From the NCBI GenBank assembly GCA_021797365.1, contig JAJZZU010000099.1, positions 1 through 7,998 on the forward strand: DNA of 7,998 nucleotides. The letters are read 5' to 3'. The translations under genes were made by a program, and so were the position numbers. The notes beneath the pieces were generated by a model, which saw only the letters and a program-made list of their open reading frames with translations, was not told the origin of the DNA and did no database searches. Of the stretch, positions 1 through 6,600 are shown piece after piece. Origin of the DNA: Pseudomonadota bacterium (GTDB lineage Bacteria; Pseudomonadota; Gammaproteobacteria; Acidiferrobacterales; Acidiferrobacteraceae). Within the stretch, counting starts at the first letter, position 1. Each line of letters opens with the position of its first letter.

Positions 1-1
1 C

Positions 2-124
2 CATCCCGGGACCCCCAACCCCTTTCCGTGGATGAGCGAGATGCTGGACCTGAAGAAGGAGAAGAACTTCTTCGAGACGCGCGTGACGGAATACCGAACC
101 GGCGGGGGACTGGCCTGGGACTGA
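2..124 (+). CDS. nrdB: Ribonucleotide reductase small (beta) subunit, C-terminal fragment
   Basis: This is the last 40 codons of a gene that begins before the window, ending at TGA 122-124. The visible protein contains NPFPWMSEMLDLKKEKNFFE and then TRVTEYRTGGGLAWD. The NPFPWMS...KKEKNFFETRV.EY block is the characteristic C-terminus of class I ribonucleotide reductase beta subunits. In the family, the beta subunit carries the radical cofactor and supplies the radical for reducing ribonucleotides to deoxyribonucleotides in the cytoplasm. The extreme C-terminal tail docks onto the large subunit NrdA and contains a radical-transfer tyrosine, here plausibly the Tyr of TEYRTGG. The iron ligands lie upstream and are not visible. 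The gene converges on the membrane-protein gene, with 75 bases between the stops. The overlapping frame starting at 28 is a shadow. Family identification is firm; the subclass is inferred from this tail alone. Confidence 0.9.
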   Translation, partial: HPGTPNPFPWMSEMLDLKKEKNFFETRVTEYRTGGGLAWD

Positions 125-199
125 CACCGGTAGCCGGCGGAGTGCGCCACGGCACGATGCGTGCGGTGAGGCCCAAGCCCGCACCGCGCGTCGCCCCAC
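125..199. other. Convergent intergenic gap with weak hairpin
   Basis: This short gap separates the nrdB stop from the stop of the minus-strand membrane-protein gene. GTGCGG at 161-166 can pair with CCGCAC at 179-184 across a 12-base loop, and GTGC/GCAC at 142-145 and 151-154 can also pair. Neither stem is followed by a T-run on either strand, so a classical intrinsic terminator is not supported. Confidence 0.3.
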
Positions 200-1078
200 T
201 CAGTACCCGCCGCCCCCCATGTGCGAGGCCCTGAAGGCGATACCGACCGCGACCGCCACGGGAATCGACGCGGCAATGGCCGGTGCAAGCACCGGCCAAG
301 GCTGTTTGAATGGGTAGCGGCGGATAGCGACGCTCGTGGCGAACCCGACGGTGAGGGACGCCACGAACGCCACGATGATCCCTGCCCCTGCCCCCGCATA
401 AAAACGCAGATCCAGCGCCAGGGCGCCCAGCACGAAGGCGGTGGTGGCACGCCCCGCGTCGGATAGGCCCGGAACCCCGCTGAAGCCAGCCAGGATCACG
501 GTGGCCCCAAGGGCCACAGCCAGCGCGGCCGCGAGCTCGCCCAGCAGAATACTCCCGGAGAGCGGCGCCACCACCGCAAGACCGGCCGATGCGATGAGAG
601 ACACGGCGGCGAATGGCCAGCGACCGACGTCACGCACGCCCGAGATGACCCACAGCGCAGACCACGCCGCGGCTGCGGCCGCCCAAAGCGGCACGGCCAC
701 GAAGGGAGGGTCGCGCCCGAGAATAGGCCAGAGCAGGACCGCAGTGGCGCTGGCGGCCACCAGGATCGGCAGGGCAATCACCATGAACCCGACGCCGATT
801 CGGCGTGCCAGGGGTATGGCAACCGCCAGCGCCACCACAAACCACGGCACCCAGGACAATACCGTCGCGGGCGGAAACGTGAGGTCGCGGTAGACCGCGA
901 AATAGCCGGCGAGGAAGGCCGCCGGGACCGAGAGCCCGGCGAGACCGCGCCAAAGCCAAGGAGCGCCGGCGGCCAAAAACCGGGGGGACATGACGGTAAG
1001 CCCCGCCACCATCCCCGGCACGAGAATGACATGCAGCAACTGGGATTTCACGAACGATGAATGGATCAGTGCCCACAT
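200..1078 (-). CDS. Multi-pass inner-membrane protein of unknown function
   Basis: The product is 292 residues, overwhelmingly Ala/Val/Leu/Ile/Gly, with about nine or ten hydrophobic stretches. These lie roughly at residues 13-30, 42-60, 72-90, 96-118, 128-146, 153-175, 178-200, 211-226, 228-252 and 262-282. Short charged turns such as ARRIG (91-95), VRDVGR (148-153) and IRRYPFK (252-258) suggest alternating topology. It has no soluble domain, and I could not see a quinone-, heme- or nucleotide-binding motif. The C-terminus ends in Met-Gly-Gly-Gly-Gly-Tyr. I do not recognise the family. The start at 1078 is preceded only by a G-run (GGGGGG at 1083-1088) as a possible ribosome-binding site, so an internal start such as Met23 is possible. 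It lies 45 bases downstream of yceI on the same strand with no obvious terminator between. Co-transcription with yceI is therefore likely, and possibly also control by the MarR protein. Confidence 0.75.
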   Translation of the reverse strand: MWALIHSSFVKSQLLHVILVPGMVAGLTVMSPRFLAAGAPWLWRGLAGLSVPAAFLAGYFAVYRDLTFPPATVLSWVPWFVVALAVAIPLARRIGVGFMVIALPILVAASATAVLLWPILGRDPPFVAVPLWAAAAAAWSALWVISGVRDVGRWPFAAVSLIASAGLAVVAPLSGSILLGELAAALAVALGATVILAGFSGVPGLSDAGRATTAFVLGALALDLRFYAGAGAGIIVAFVASLTVGFATSVAIRRYPFKQPWPVLAPAIAASIPVAVAVGIAFRASHMGGGGY

Positions 1079-1123
1079 AATGTCCCCCCGATGCGCCGGG
1101 CAGGCCGGCCACCTCGCACCCCC

Positions 1124-1768
1124 TCAACGCGCCGTGCGCACGCCCTCGATATTCACATGCAGATGCACGCGGTTGGCGATCATGCCGGCGTAAGCCGCCA
1201 TGCCAAACGCGCTACGGCGAATGGTGGTCGTGGCCTCGTAACCGGAGAGGTAACCGCCCCAAGGCTTGGGCAGGGCCGCGACCTCTCCGGCGCCGATCTC
1301 GCGGATATGAAATACCACCGCACGAGTCACGCCGTGCAAGGTGAGCCGCCCGTAGAGAAGGCCCGCTTTCGCCCCCTGGGGCTTGTAACGCGTACTATCA
1401 AAGGTGATGGTCGGGAACTCCCGGACATTGAAGAAATCGGGGCCACGCAGATCATGATCGCGCATCGGGAAATCGGTATCGATGCTGGACGCCGCGATGC
1501 GAATCGCCACCGTATCGCGCGAGGGCGCGGCACTATCGAAGGTGTAGGTGCCAGACATCTTGTCGAAGCGTCCCACGACCACCGCAACACCGGCGTGGCC
1601 TATAGTAAACCACGCCAGGGAATGGTTCGGGTCGACCCGGTAGGTCCCGTTGGGGCTGTCCGTCAGACGATGGTAGCGCGCCGCATGCGCGAGCGGCACG
1701 AGCCCACCGGAGACGAGACCCGAGACGAGGGCCACGCGGCACAGGGCAGATAAACGGGATGAGGGCAT
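1124..1768 (-). CDS. YceI-family periplasmic protein
   Basis: The product is 214 residues. Residues 1-30 form a signal peptide: a charged start, a hydrophobic core (CRVALVSGLVSGGLVPL) and an AHA-A type cleavage site. The mature part, from about residue 42, fits the YceI domain. It opens with YRVDPNHSLAWFTIGHAGVA and continues with GRFD..SGTYTFD (67-78), IAASSIDTDF (91-100), HDLRGPDFFNVREFPTITF (105-123) and YGRLTLHGVTRAVVF (139-153). The closing segment covers SAFGM and the last strand, IANRVHLHVNIEG. YceI proteins are lipocalin-like beta-barrels that bind a polyisoprenoid or similar lipid in the periplasm, and many are induced by stress such as high pH. The exact ligand here is unknown. The start is fixed by AAAGGAG, six bases upstream of the ATG. 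A palindrome typical of MarR operators lies about 105-125 bases upstream, between this gene and marR. Confidence 0.93.
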   Translation of the reverse strand: MPSSRLSALCRVALVSGLVSGGLVPLAHAARYHRLTDSPNGTYRVDPNHSLAWFTIGHAGVAVVVGRFDKMSGTYTFDSAAPSRDTVAIRIAASSIDTDFPMRDHDLRGPDFFNVREFPTITFDSTRYKPQGAKAGLLYGRLTLHGVTRAVVFHIREIGAGEVAALPKPWGGYLSGYEATTTIRRSAFGMAAYAGMIANRVHLHVNIEGVRTAR

Positions 1769-1932
1769 GACTGTTCTCCTTTAAGTTGAGATGTGAATCC
1801 ACCAGGCCCGGATTGCGGCCCTTGCCGACCGTCCGGCAGGTCTCGCTACAAGCCCTATCGATTCTTATGCAGATAGTCTGTATACAAACTACTACTACGG
1901 AGACGTATTGTCAATGTCCCAACTATCGCCGC
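1769..1932 (-). promoter_or_regulatory. marR-yceI intergenic promoter region
   Basis: This 164-base gap contains a locally AT-rich stretch (about 1861-1915) in an otherwise GC-rich window. Read on the minus strand, a perfect TTGACA hexamer lies at 1914-1909. The palindrome at 1874-1891 lies about 17 bases downstream of it, where a bound repressor would block the -10 or early transcribed region. I could not single out a convincing -10 hexamer at 16-18 base spacing, so the exact promoter is uncertain. The placement suggests that yceI has its own promoter in addition to any read-through from marR. Confidence 0.55.
1874..1891. promoter_or_regulatory. Candidate MarR-family operator palindrome
   Basis: TAGTCTGTA / TACAAACTA is an 18-bp inverted repeat in which eight of nine base pairs are symmetrical; only C1878 against A1887 breaks it. 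Length, AT-richness and a central GTATAC-type core match operators of MarR-family dimers, whose sites are usually 16-20 bp palindromes. It lies upstream of yceI and 41 bases beyond the end of the marR reading frame. Binding by the adjacent MarR protein is inferred. Confidence 0.6.
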
Positions 1933-2427
1933 TCAAGGTTCGCGAAATCGCTCTCGCAGGCGGCGTAATTCCCGGCGCGTCCGGTCGAGATCGTCGGGGC
2001 TCATGTCGAGAAAGGCACGCCTTAGGTGCTGTATGTGCATCGGGAAGACGCGCGCAAACAGGGCCTCGCCCGCGCTCGTCAAGACCGCATGAAAGCTGCG
2101 GCGATCCCCGCTCGGGACCTTCCGAAACACCAGTCCCTTGGCCTCGAGACGATCGATGATCCCGGTTAAGGTTCCCTTGGTGATCAAGGTCTTGCGGGCC
2201 ACCTCGCTCAACGGAAGACCTTCGGTGCGACCGAGCGTGGCGATGACATCGAACTGCGCCGGGGTGAGGCCCAATTCGCGGACGTGGGCCGCCGAGTAAT
2301 TGGAAAAGGCATGGTAGGCCTCCGCGAGCTCACGCAGCACGCCGAGAAAAGGTTCGCGCGCCGCAAGCTCGGTCATGCCCACGAACGATGCCGATGCAGG
2401 CGCCTCCTGCGAATCCCTTTTTGGCAT
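1933..2427 (-). CDS. MarR-family transcriptional regulator
   Basis: The product is 164 residues, close to the usual MarR length of 140-170. After a variable N-terminus comes a dimerisation helix (about 25-52, LGVLRELAEAYHAFSNYSAA). The winged helix-turn-helix covers about residues 54-116: LTPAQFDVIATL (54-65), LPLSEVARKTLITKGTLTGI (71-90, including the recognition helix), IDRLEAKGLV and the wing with SGDRRS, whose Asp-Arg-Arg is conserved in the family. A C-terminal helix rich in Arg and Leu completes the dimer interface. The sequence has no cysteine, so thiol-based redox sensing of the OhrR type is excluded; a small-molecule ligand is more likely. The ATG at 2425-2427 has only a weak GGGGGTGG upstream. 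The gene precedes yceI on the same strand and diverges from the peptidoglycan-binding gene. It probably represses yceI and perhaps itself. Confidence 0.93.
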   Translation of the reverse strand: MPKRDSQEAPASASFVGMTELAAREPFLGVLRELAEAYHAFSNYSAAHVRELGLTPAQFDVIATLGRTEGLPLSEVARKTLITKGTLTGIIDRLEAKGLVFRKVPSGDRRSFHAVLTSAGEALFARVFPMHIQHLRRAFLDMSPDDLDRTRRELRRLRERFREP

Positions 2428-2469
2428 GGTCCACCCCCGATAGTTTTTGTGACGACAGTCTACTCACGA

Positions 2470-2498
2470 ATTATCGCATGAAAGGGCGATCGCGTCAG
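2470..2498 (-). promoter_or_regulatory. Candidate marR promoter (extended -10)
   Basis: Read on the minus strand, CTGACG (2498-2493) and GATAAT (2475-2470) are separated by 17 bases. TGC immediately before GATAAT makes an extended -10 element. The start codon is 43 bases downstream of the -10 box. The -35 hexamer overlaps a small perfect hairpin, CGCGTC-AGGC-GACGCG, at 2491-2506. This is a motif match without experimental support. Confidence 0.5.
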
Positions 2499-2655
2499 GC
2501 GACGCGCGATAAGGGGCATGGAGGACCTATGGGGGATACCAGGGGGCCGCCGTTCCCGTAGCCTTGGAGCCCGTGGCCCCCAAGCCGCCAGCGACGTCGC
2601 CCGTTGCGCATCACACGGGTCGCGTTGGTCAACGGTGTTCCGTGGGGACTCAACT

Positions 2656-2665
2656 CAGGAGAAGG
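2656..2665 (+). promoter_or_regulatory. Ribosome-binding site fixing the start of the first peptidoglycan-binding gene
   Basis: CAGGAGAAGG lies just before the ATG at 2669. The same frame stays open upstream to an ATG at 2564. The signal peptide begins exactly after this site, so 2669 is the start. Confidence 0.8.
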
Positions 2666-2668
2666 ACC

Positions 2669-3058
2669 ATGTCTCGATTGCGTATCCGATTACTCACCAA
2701 GCGCGCGCTCCTTGGCGTCGTGCTCGCCAGCGCCTTGCCGGCCGTCGCCTTCGCACAGGCTGGAGGGGCACAGTCGTCGTCACAAACGGGGGCGGCAAGC
2801 GGTCATCCCATGATGGGACACGCGGGGATGGGCGCGCCCAAGACCACCGGCGCAAACCCCATGACCGGCAAGTCAGGCGGGAGCCCGTGGGTAAAGTCCA
2901 TACAAGCGGCGCTGAATCGCAAAGAACACGCCCATCTCGCAGTCGACGGCAAGATGGGCCCGGAGACACGAACCGCTCTGGAGAAATTCCAGAAGGCCCA
3001 TGGCATCAAACCGACCGGCCGCCCCAACAAGGTGACCGAGAAGGACCTGGGACTCTAA
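2669..3058 (+). CDS. Small exported peptidoglycan-binding domain protein
   Basis: The product is 129 residues. Residues 1-29 are a clear signal peptide: basic start MSRLRIRLLTKR, hydrophobic core LLGVVLASALPAV, and cleavage after AFA. Residues 30-70 form a low-complexity linker rich in Gly, Ser, Met and His, containing HPMMGHAGMG (46-55). Residues 71-129 match one PG_binding_1 domain: WVKSIQAALN, then HLAVDGKMGPETRTALEKFQ and HGIKPTGRPNKVTEKDLG. The VDGKMGPET and ALEKFQ elements are the family hallmarks. Such domains bind peptidoglycan and are usually attached to a hydrolase or transpeptidase; here none is present. The protein may therefore be an accessory or wall-anchored factor in the periplasm. 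A paralogue about 65% identical over 60 residues follows directly. The gene is divergent from marR and could share its regulation. Confidence 0.85.
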   Translation: MSRLRIRLLTKRALLGVVLASALPAVAFAQAGGAQSSSQTGAASGHPMMGHAGMGAPKTTGANPMTGKSGGSPWVKSIQAALNRKEHAHLAVDGKMGPETRTALEKFQKAHGIKPTGRPNKVTEKDLGL

Positions 3059-3061
3059 ATC

Positions 3062-3116
3062 GCCCCCAGGGGTACAGCGGCTACCCGATGCGCGGATAGA
3101 TGCGCTCGGGGGCTTT
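3062..3116 (+). terminator. Possible weak terminator or structured spacer between the paralogues
   Basis: GCCCCC (3062-3067) can pair with GGGGGC (3108-3113), followed by only three T residues. The 40-base interior contains a direct repeat GATGCGC at 3087-3093 and 3099-3105. The long loop and short T-run make termination doubtful; the two genes may be co-transcribed. Confidence 0.25.
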
Positions 3117-3150
3117 GGTGCGTCCCGCGTTTCTCAGAGCATGCGGCCTC

Positions 3151-3156
3151 AAGGAG
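3151..3156 (+). promoter_or_regulatory. Ribosome-binding site of the second paralogue
   Basis: AAGGAG lies eight bases before the ATG at 3165. It marks the true original start of the broken paralogue, 125 bases upstream of the internal ATG at 3290 that begins the longer open frame. Confidence 0.75.
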
Positions 3157-3164
3157 AACCGTCC

Positions 3165-3541
3165 ATGCCTCCCCACTTCATCGCATCATTCGCGACACGC
3201 GCGCGGCTCGGTATCGCCATCGCCGGGGCCCTGCCGGCCGCTGCCTTCGCCCACGCGAACGGCTCGCATGCGGCGCCCCCGACGGGGGCATGAACGACGG
3301 CCCCATGCACGAACATCCCGTGGCCGGGAAAGGGCCCATGACCGGCACCGCCGAGCCCGGCGGGAGTCCTTGGGTCAATGCAATCCAGGCATCTTTGAAT
3401 CGCGCGGAGCACGCCCACCTCGCAGTCGACGGCAAGATGGATACGGCGACCCACGCCGCCCTGAAGAGGTTCCAGAAGACACAGGGCCTCCAGATGACCG
3501 GCCGCGTCAACAAGGCCACGTGGCGCGCGCTGGGTCTGTAG
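3165..3541 (+). pseudogene. Second peptidoglycan-binding paralogue, split by an apparent frameshift
   Basis: From the ATG at 3165 the frame encodes a signal peptide closely matching the upstream paralogue: TRARLGIAIAGALPAAAFAHA against TKRALLGVVLASALPAVAFAQA. It reaches TGA at 3291-3293 after 42 codons. The rest of the protein continues in the -1 frame from 3290 to TAG at 3539-3541: linker MNDGPMHEHPVAGKGPMTG, then a PG_binding_1 domain with WVNAIQASLN, HLAVDGKMDTATHAALKRFQ and TGRVNKATWRALGL. Restoring one base in the C5 run (3276-3280) or the G5 run (3284-3288) would give a continuous protein of 125 residues, close to the 129 of its neighbour. The alternatives are a sequencing error in a homopolymer, a real loss-of-function mutation, or separate translation through the ATGA stop-start overlap, which would yield an unexported domain. 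No good slippery heptamer is present. Confidence 0.75.
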
Positions 3542-3550
3542 GCCTGCTGG

Positions 3551-3588
3551 AAAGACCGGCCGGCTTACGCGCGGCCTTCGCGGTTTTT
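3551..3588 (+). terminator. Terminator-like hairpin after the paralogue pair
   Basis: AAAGACCG (3551-3558) pairs with CGGTTTTT (3581-3588) with one G-T pair. The stem continues as GCCG (3559-3562) with CGGC (3572-3575), after a five-base bulge on the 3' side. The T5 run at 3584-3588 closes the 3' arm. The position just after the second paralogue fits a transcription end for the plus-strand pair. Confidence 0.5.
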
Positions 3589-3641
3589 CATCAACCCGAC
3601 CCCGGGCGGGCGTGGGCCTCCCGCCAACCCTGGCGCGGGGT

Positions 3642-3662
3642 GCGCCCCGCTACTCGGGGCGC
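3642..3662. repeat. Perfect inverted repeat spanning the RND stop codon
   Basis: GCGCCCCG (3642-3649) and CGGGGCGC (3655-3662) form an eight-pair GC-rich stem around the loop CTACT. The RND stop codon (TAG on the minus strand, 3650-3652) lies inside the loop. No T-run follows on the minus strand, so it is not a standard intrinsic terminator, but it would cap the 3' end of the efflux transcript with a strong hairpin. Confidence 0.65.
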
Positions 3663-6600
3663 GGCAGCGCACCTTGCCCGTCGCCACCCGTAGCGCCATG
3701 GTCTGCATCGTCGCGACGATGGTCCTTGCCGAGCAGCATGTACATCGCCGGGACCACGAATAGCGAGAACAATGACCCGAGGCTAAGTCCCGTAAAGATC
3801 ACGAGACCGAGGGCAAAGCGCGCGGCCGCGCCCGGACCGGTTGCAAGCAGCAAGGGGATCACGCCCACGGCCATGGCCGCGGTGGTCATGAGGATCGGCC
3901 GGAGACGGATGGACGAGGCCTTCTCCACGGCCTCGCGCTTGCTGAGGCCCTCGTGACGTTGCGCCTCATTGGCGAACTGCACGATCAGGATGCCTTGCTT
4001 TGTGATCAAGCCGATCAGGGTGATGAGACCCACCTCGGTATAGATATTGATCGTGCCGAGTCCGAGACTCAAAAAGATCAGTGCGCCGCTGATCGACATG
4101 GGGACTGTGACCATGACGATGAGCGGATCACGGAAGCTCTCGAACTGGGCCGCGAGCAACAGGTAGATGAGCAGGATCGCCAGGAAAAAGGTGAAGAGCA
4201 GGCCGTTACGCGTGTGCATGAACTGCCGCGACTCACTCGCGTAATTGATGGTGAATCCCTGCGGGAAGATCCTGTGCGCCTGGACACGCAGATAGGACAA
4301 GGCCTGCCCCATGGTCACACCGGGCATCGGCACCGCCTGAATCGTGGCGGAATTCAGCTGGTCGAATTGCGGGAGGTACTGGGGCTCGACCTTGGTCGTA
4401 AGCGATACCACGGTCGACAATGGGATCATGTGGCCGCCCGCCTGAAGATAGAAGCTCTTCAGAAGCCCGGCATTGGCACGGAAGCGGTCCGAGACCTGTG
4501 GAATCACCTCATAACTGCGGCCCTTCAGGTCGAAGCGGTTGATGTAGTTGCCGCTCAAGAGCGGCTGCAGGTTAGCGGCGATGGTCTGCATGTTGAGGCC
4601 CAGGGCCGCCGCCATGCTGCGCCGGATATGTATGACGATCTGCGGGTCATCATAGCGCAGATCCTTGGCAACATAGGCAAACAGCCCGCTGCGCTGGGCA
4701 ATGCCGACCAAGCGGTCGGCGACCGCGTCGATCTTTCGATAACCCGCGTTCCCCTGGATGACAAACTGCACGGGCGGACCGCCCGCCGATCCGGGAAGTG
4801 ACGGCCTCTGGAACACCGCAAGCTGCAGGCCCGCTATGTGCGAGACCTTCTTCTGGATGATAGGCTGGAGCTGCATCGTGGTGATTGAGCGCTTGCTCCA
4901 GGGCACGAGATGCATACCGGCCATCATCTGGTTGCTCCCGGCCCCAGTGGGGGAGAAACCGGTGATCATGAAGCTCTTGTCGTAGACCTTGAACTGCTCG
5001 AAGTCATGGATGATCTGCAGCCCGTAGGTACGCAGATAGCGAGTCGTGGCGGTCGGTGGCGCAATACCGGCGACGAAGAGGACGCCCTGATCCTCCTGGG
5101 GGGCGAGTTCCTGTTTGGTCGAGGTGAACAGGAAATAGACACTTGCCAGCATGACCGCCGCAAAAAGGTAAATGGCCGGCAGGTAATCGAGGCTTGCGTG
5201 CAGCAGGCGAATGTAACGTGCTCGCAGGGCCTCGAATCGCTCGTCTACCAGCCGCGCCCAGCCATGCGAGGGGTTCTGTTTCAGGACCCGCGCGCTCAAC
5301 ATCGGCGAGAGCGTCAGGGCCACGAGCATGGACACCAGCACTGCCGCCACCAGCGTAAAGGCAAATTCCGAGAAAAGGCTTCCGGTGAGACCGCCCATGA
5401 AGCCTATGGGGGCGAATACCGCCACGAGCGTAGTCGACATGACGAGGATCGGCGCGAGCAGCTCGCGCCCCGAGAGCAACGCGGCGTCGATCGGGCTTTT
5501 GCCCTCCTCGATGTGACGGTGGATATTCTCGACCACGACGATGGCATCGTCCACGACCAGGCCTATGGCCAGCACGATGGCCAGCAAGGTCAGCAGATTG
5601 ATGGTGAAATGCATCATCCACATCAAGAGGCCGCCGCCTATGATGGACAAGGGGATCGCGATCGCCGGAATCAAGGCCGCGCGCAGCGAACCCAGGAATA
5701 GGAGGATGACGAAGATCACCACCACCAGCGTGATGCCGATCGTGGTGAGGATCTCATGCAGGGACGCGGTTATATAAGTGCTCGCATCGTAGGGGATGTT
5801 GGCCCGCAGGGTCGGCGGAAACTGCGCCTTCAGGCGCGCGAGTTCGCGGCGCACGCCGTGGGCTACGGTCAACGAGTTGGCCGACGGCGTGGGCTGGATG
5901 CCGATATAGGCCGCCGTCGTGCCGTTGAAGAACGCCTGCGAGGTATAAGTCTCGGCCCCGAGCATGACACGCGCGACATCCTTCAATCGCACCAGGGTCG
6001 GGCCATTGTGGGCCACGACGAGATTCTTGAAGCCACGGACGGTCGATAGATTCGTGGTGGCGGTTATGACCTCCCCTATCGTGGCACTGCGCGTGCGTCC
6101 GACCGCCGATATGTAGTCGTTAGCAGCAAGCGCCGCCGCCACCTGTGCGGGCTGAACGTGGAGCGCCGCCATCTTCACCGGGTTTAGCCACACGCGCATG
6201 GCAAAGGTATTCCCCGATCCGGTCCCGGCCGGCACGATCTGCGCCTCACTGACGCCGGGCACCGAGACCAGACTCGGCTGCACCACGCGCAGCAGATAAT
6301 CGGTGATCTGCTGCTGGGTCATGTGAGGGCTGTAGAAGGCGATATACATGAGGTCGGTGGTATCGCCAACGGTCACGTTGATGACCGGAAGCTGACTGCC
6401 GGTCGGCAGCTTGTTCACCACCTGCTGGATCTTCGACTGAATATTGGCAACCGCCGCATTGGGGCTATAGTTCAACTTCATGTAGGCGGTGATGGTCGAG
6501 GCCCCCTCGGCACTGACGGAGGTCATGTAATCAATGCCCGGGGCGGTAGCGATCACGCGCTCCAGAGGCGTGGTCAGGAAGCCCTGAACGGTCTGCGGGC

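Larger units (their letters stand above)
2428..2668. other. Divergent intergenic region between marR and the first peptidoglycan-binding gene
   Basis: The 241 bases hold the marR promoter near 2470-2498 and the leader of the plus-strand gene. Within it, GGGGGCCGC (2542-2550) can pair with GTGGCCCCC (2573-2581), giving a nine-pair stem with one G-T pair and a 22-base loop. No clear plus-strand sigma-70 promoter was found. Reading frames that run through this stretch lack codon or homology support. Confidence 0.4.

Noticed and set aside
161..184. Intrinsic terminator between nrdB and the membrane-protein gene
   Set aside because: The six-pair stem has a 12-base loop and no T-run on either strand.
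28..234. Plus-strand 68-codon frame
   Set aside because: It overlaps the nrdB C-terminus, which is unmistakable in the neighbouring frame, and continues into the antisense of the membrane protein.
2491..2506. CGCGTC-AGGC-GACGCG as a second MarR operator
   Set aside because: It is a perfect short hairpin near the marR promoter, but its GC-rich sequence does not resemble the AT-rich palindrome upstream of yceI, and short GC palindromes are common by chance here.
2518..3099. Plus-strand 193-codon frame overlapping the first peptidoglycan-binding gene
   Set aside because: It runs in another frame through a gene with a clear signal peptide, ribosome-binding site and domain. Its product is Arg/Gly-rich with no recognisable features.
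3276..3293. Programmed -1 frameshift joining the two halves of the second paralogue
   Set aside because: The frame relation is correct for -1 slippage, but neither G CCC CCG nor G GGG GCA allows good re-pairing in both decoding sites, and no strong downstream structure was identified. A one-base loss or sequencing error is simpler.
3953..5701. Two long plus-strand open frames (282 and 263 codons)
   Set aside because: Both are antisense to the RND transporter and are rich in Asp/Arg/His/Gln without family features; they arise from codon bias of the true gene.
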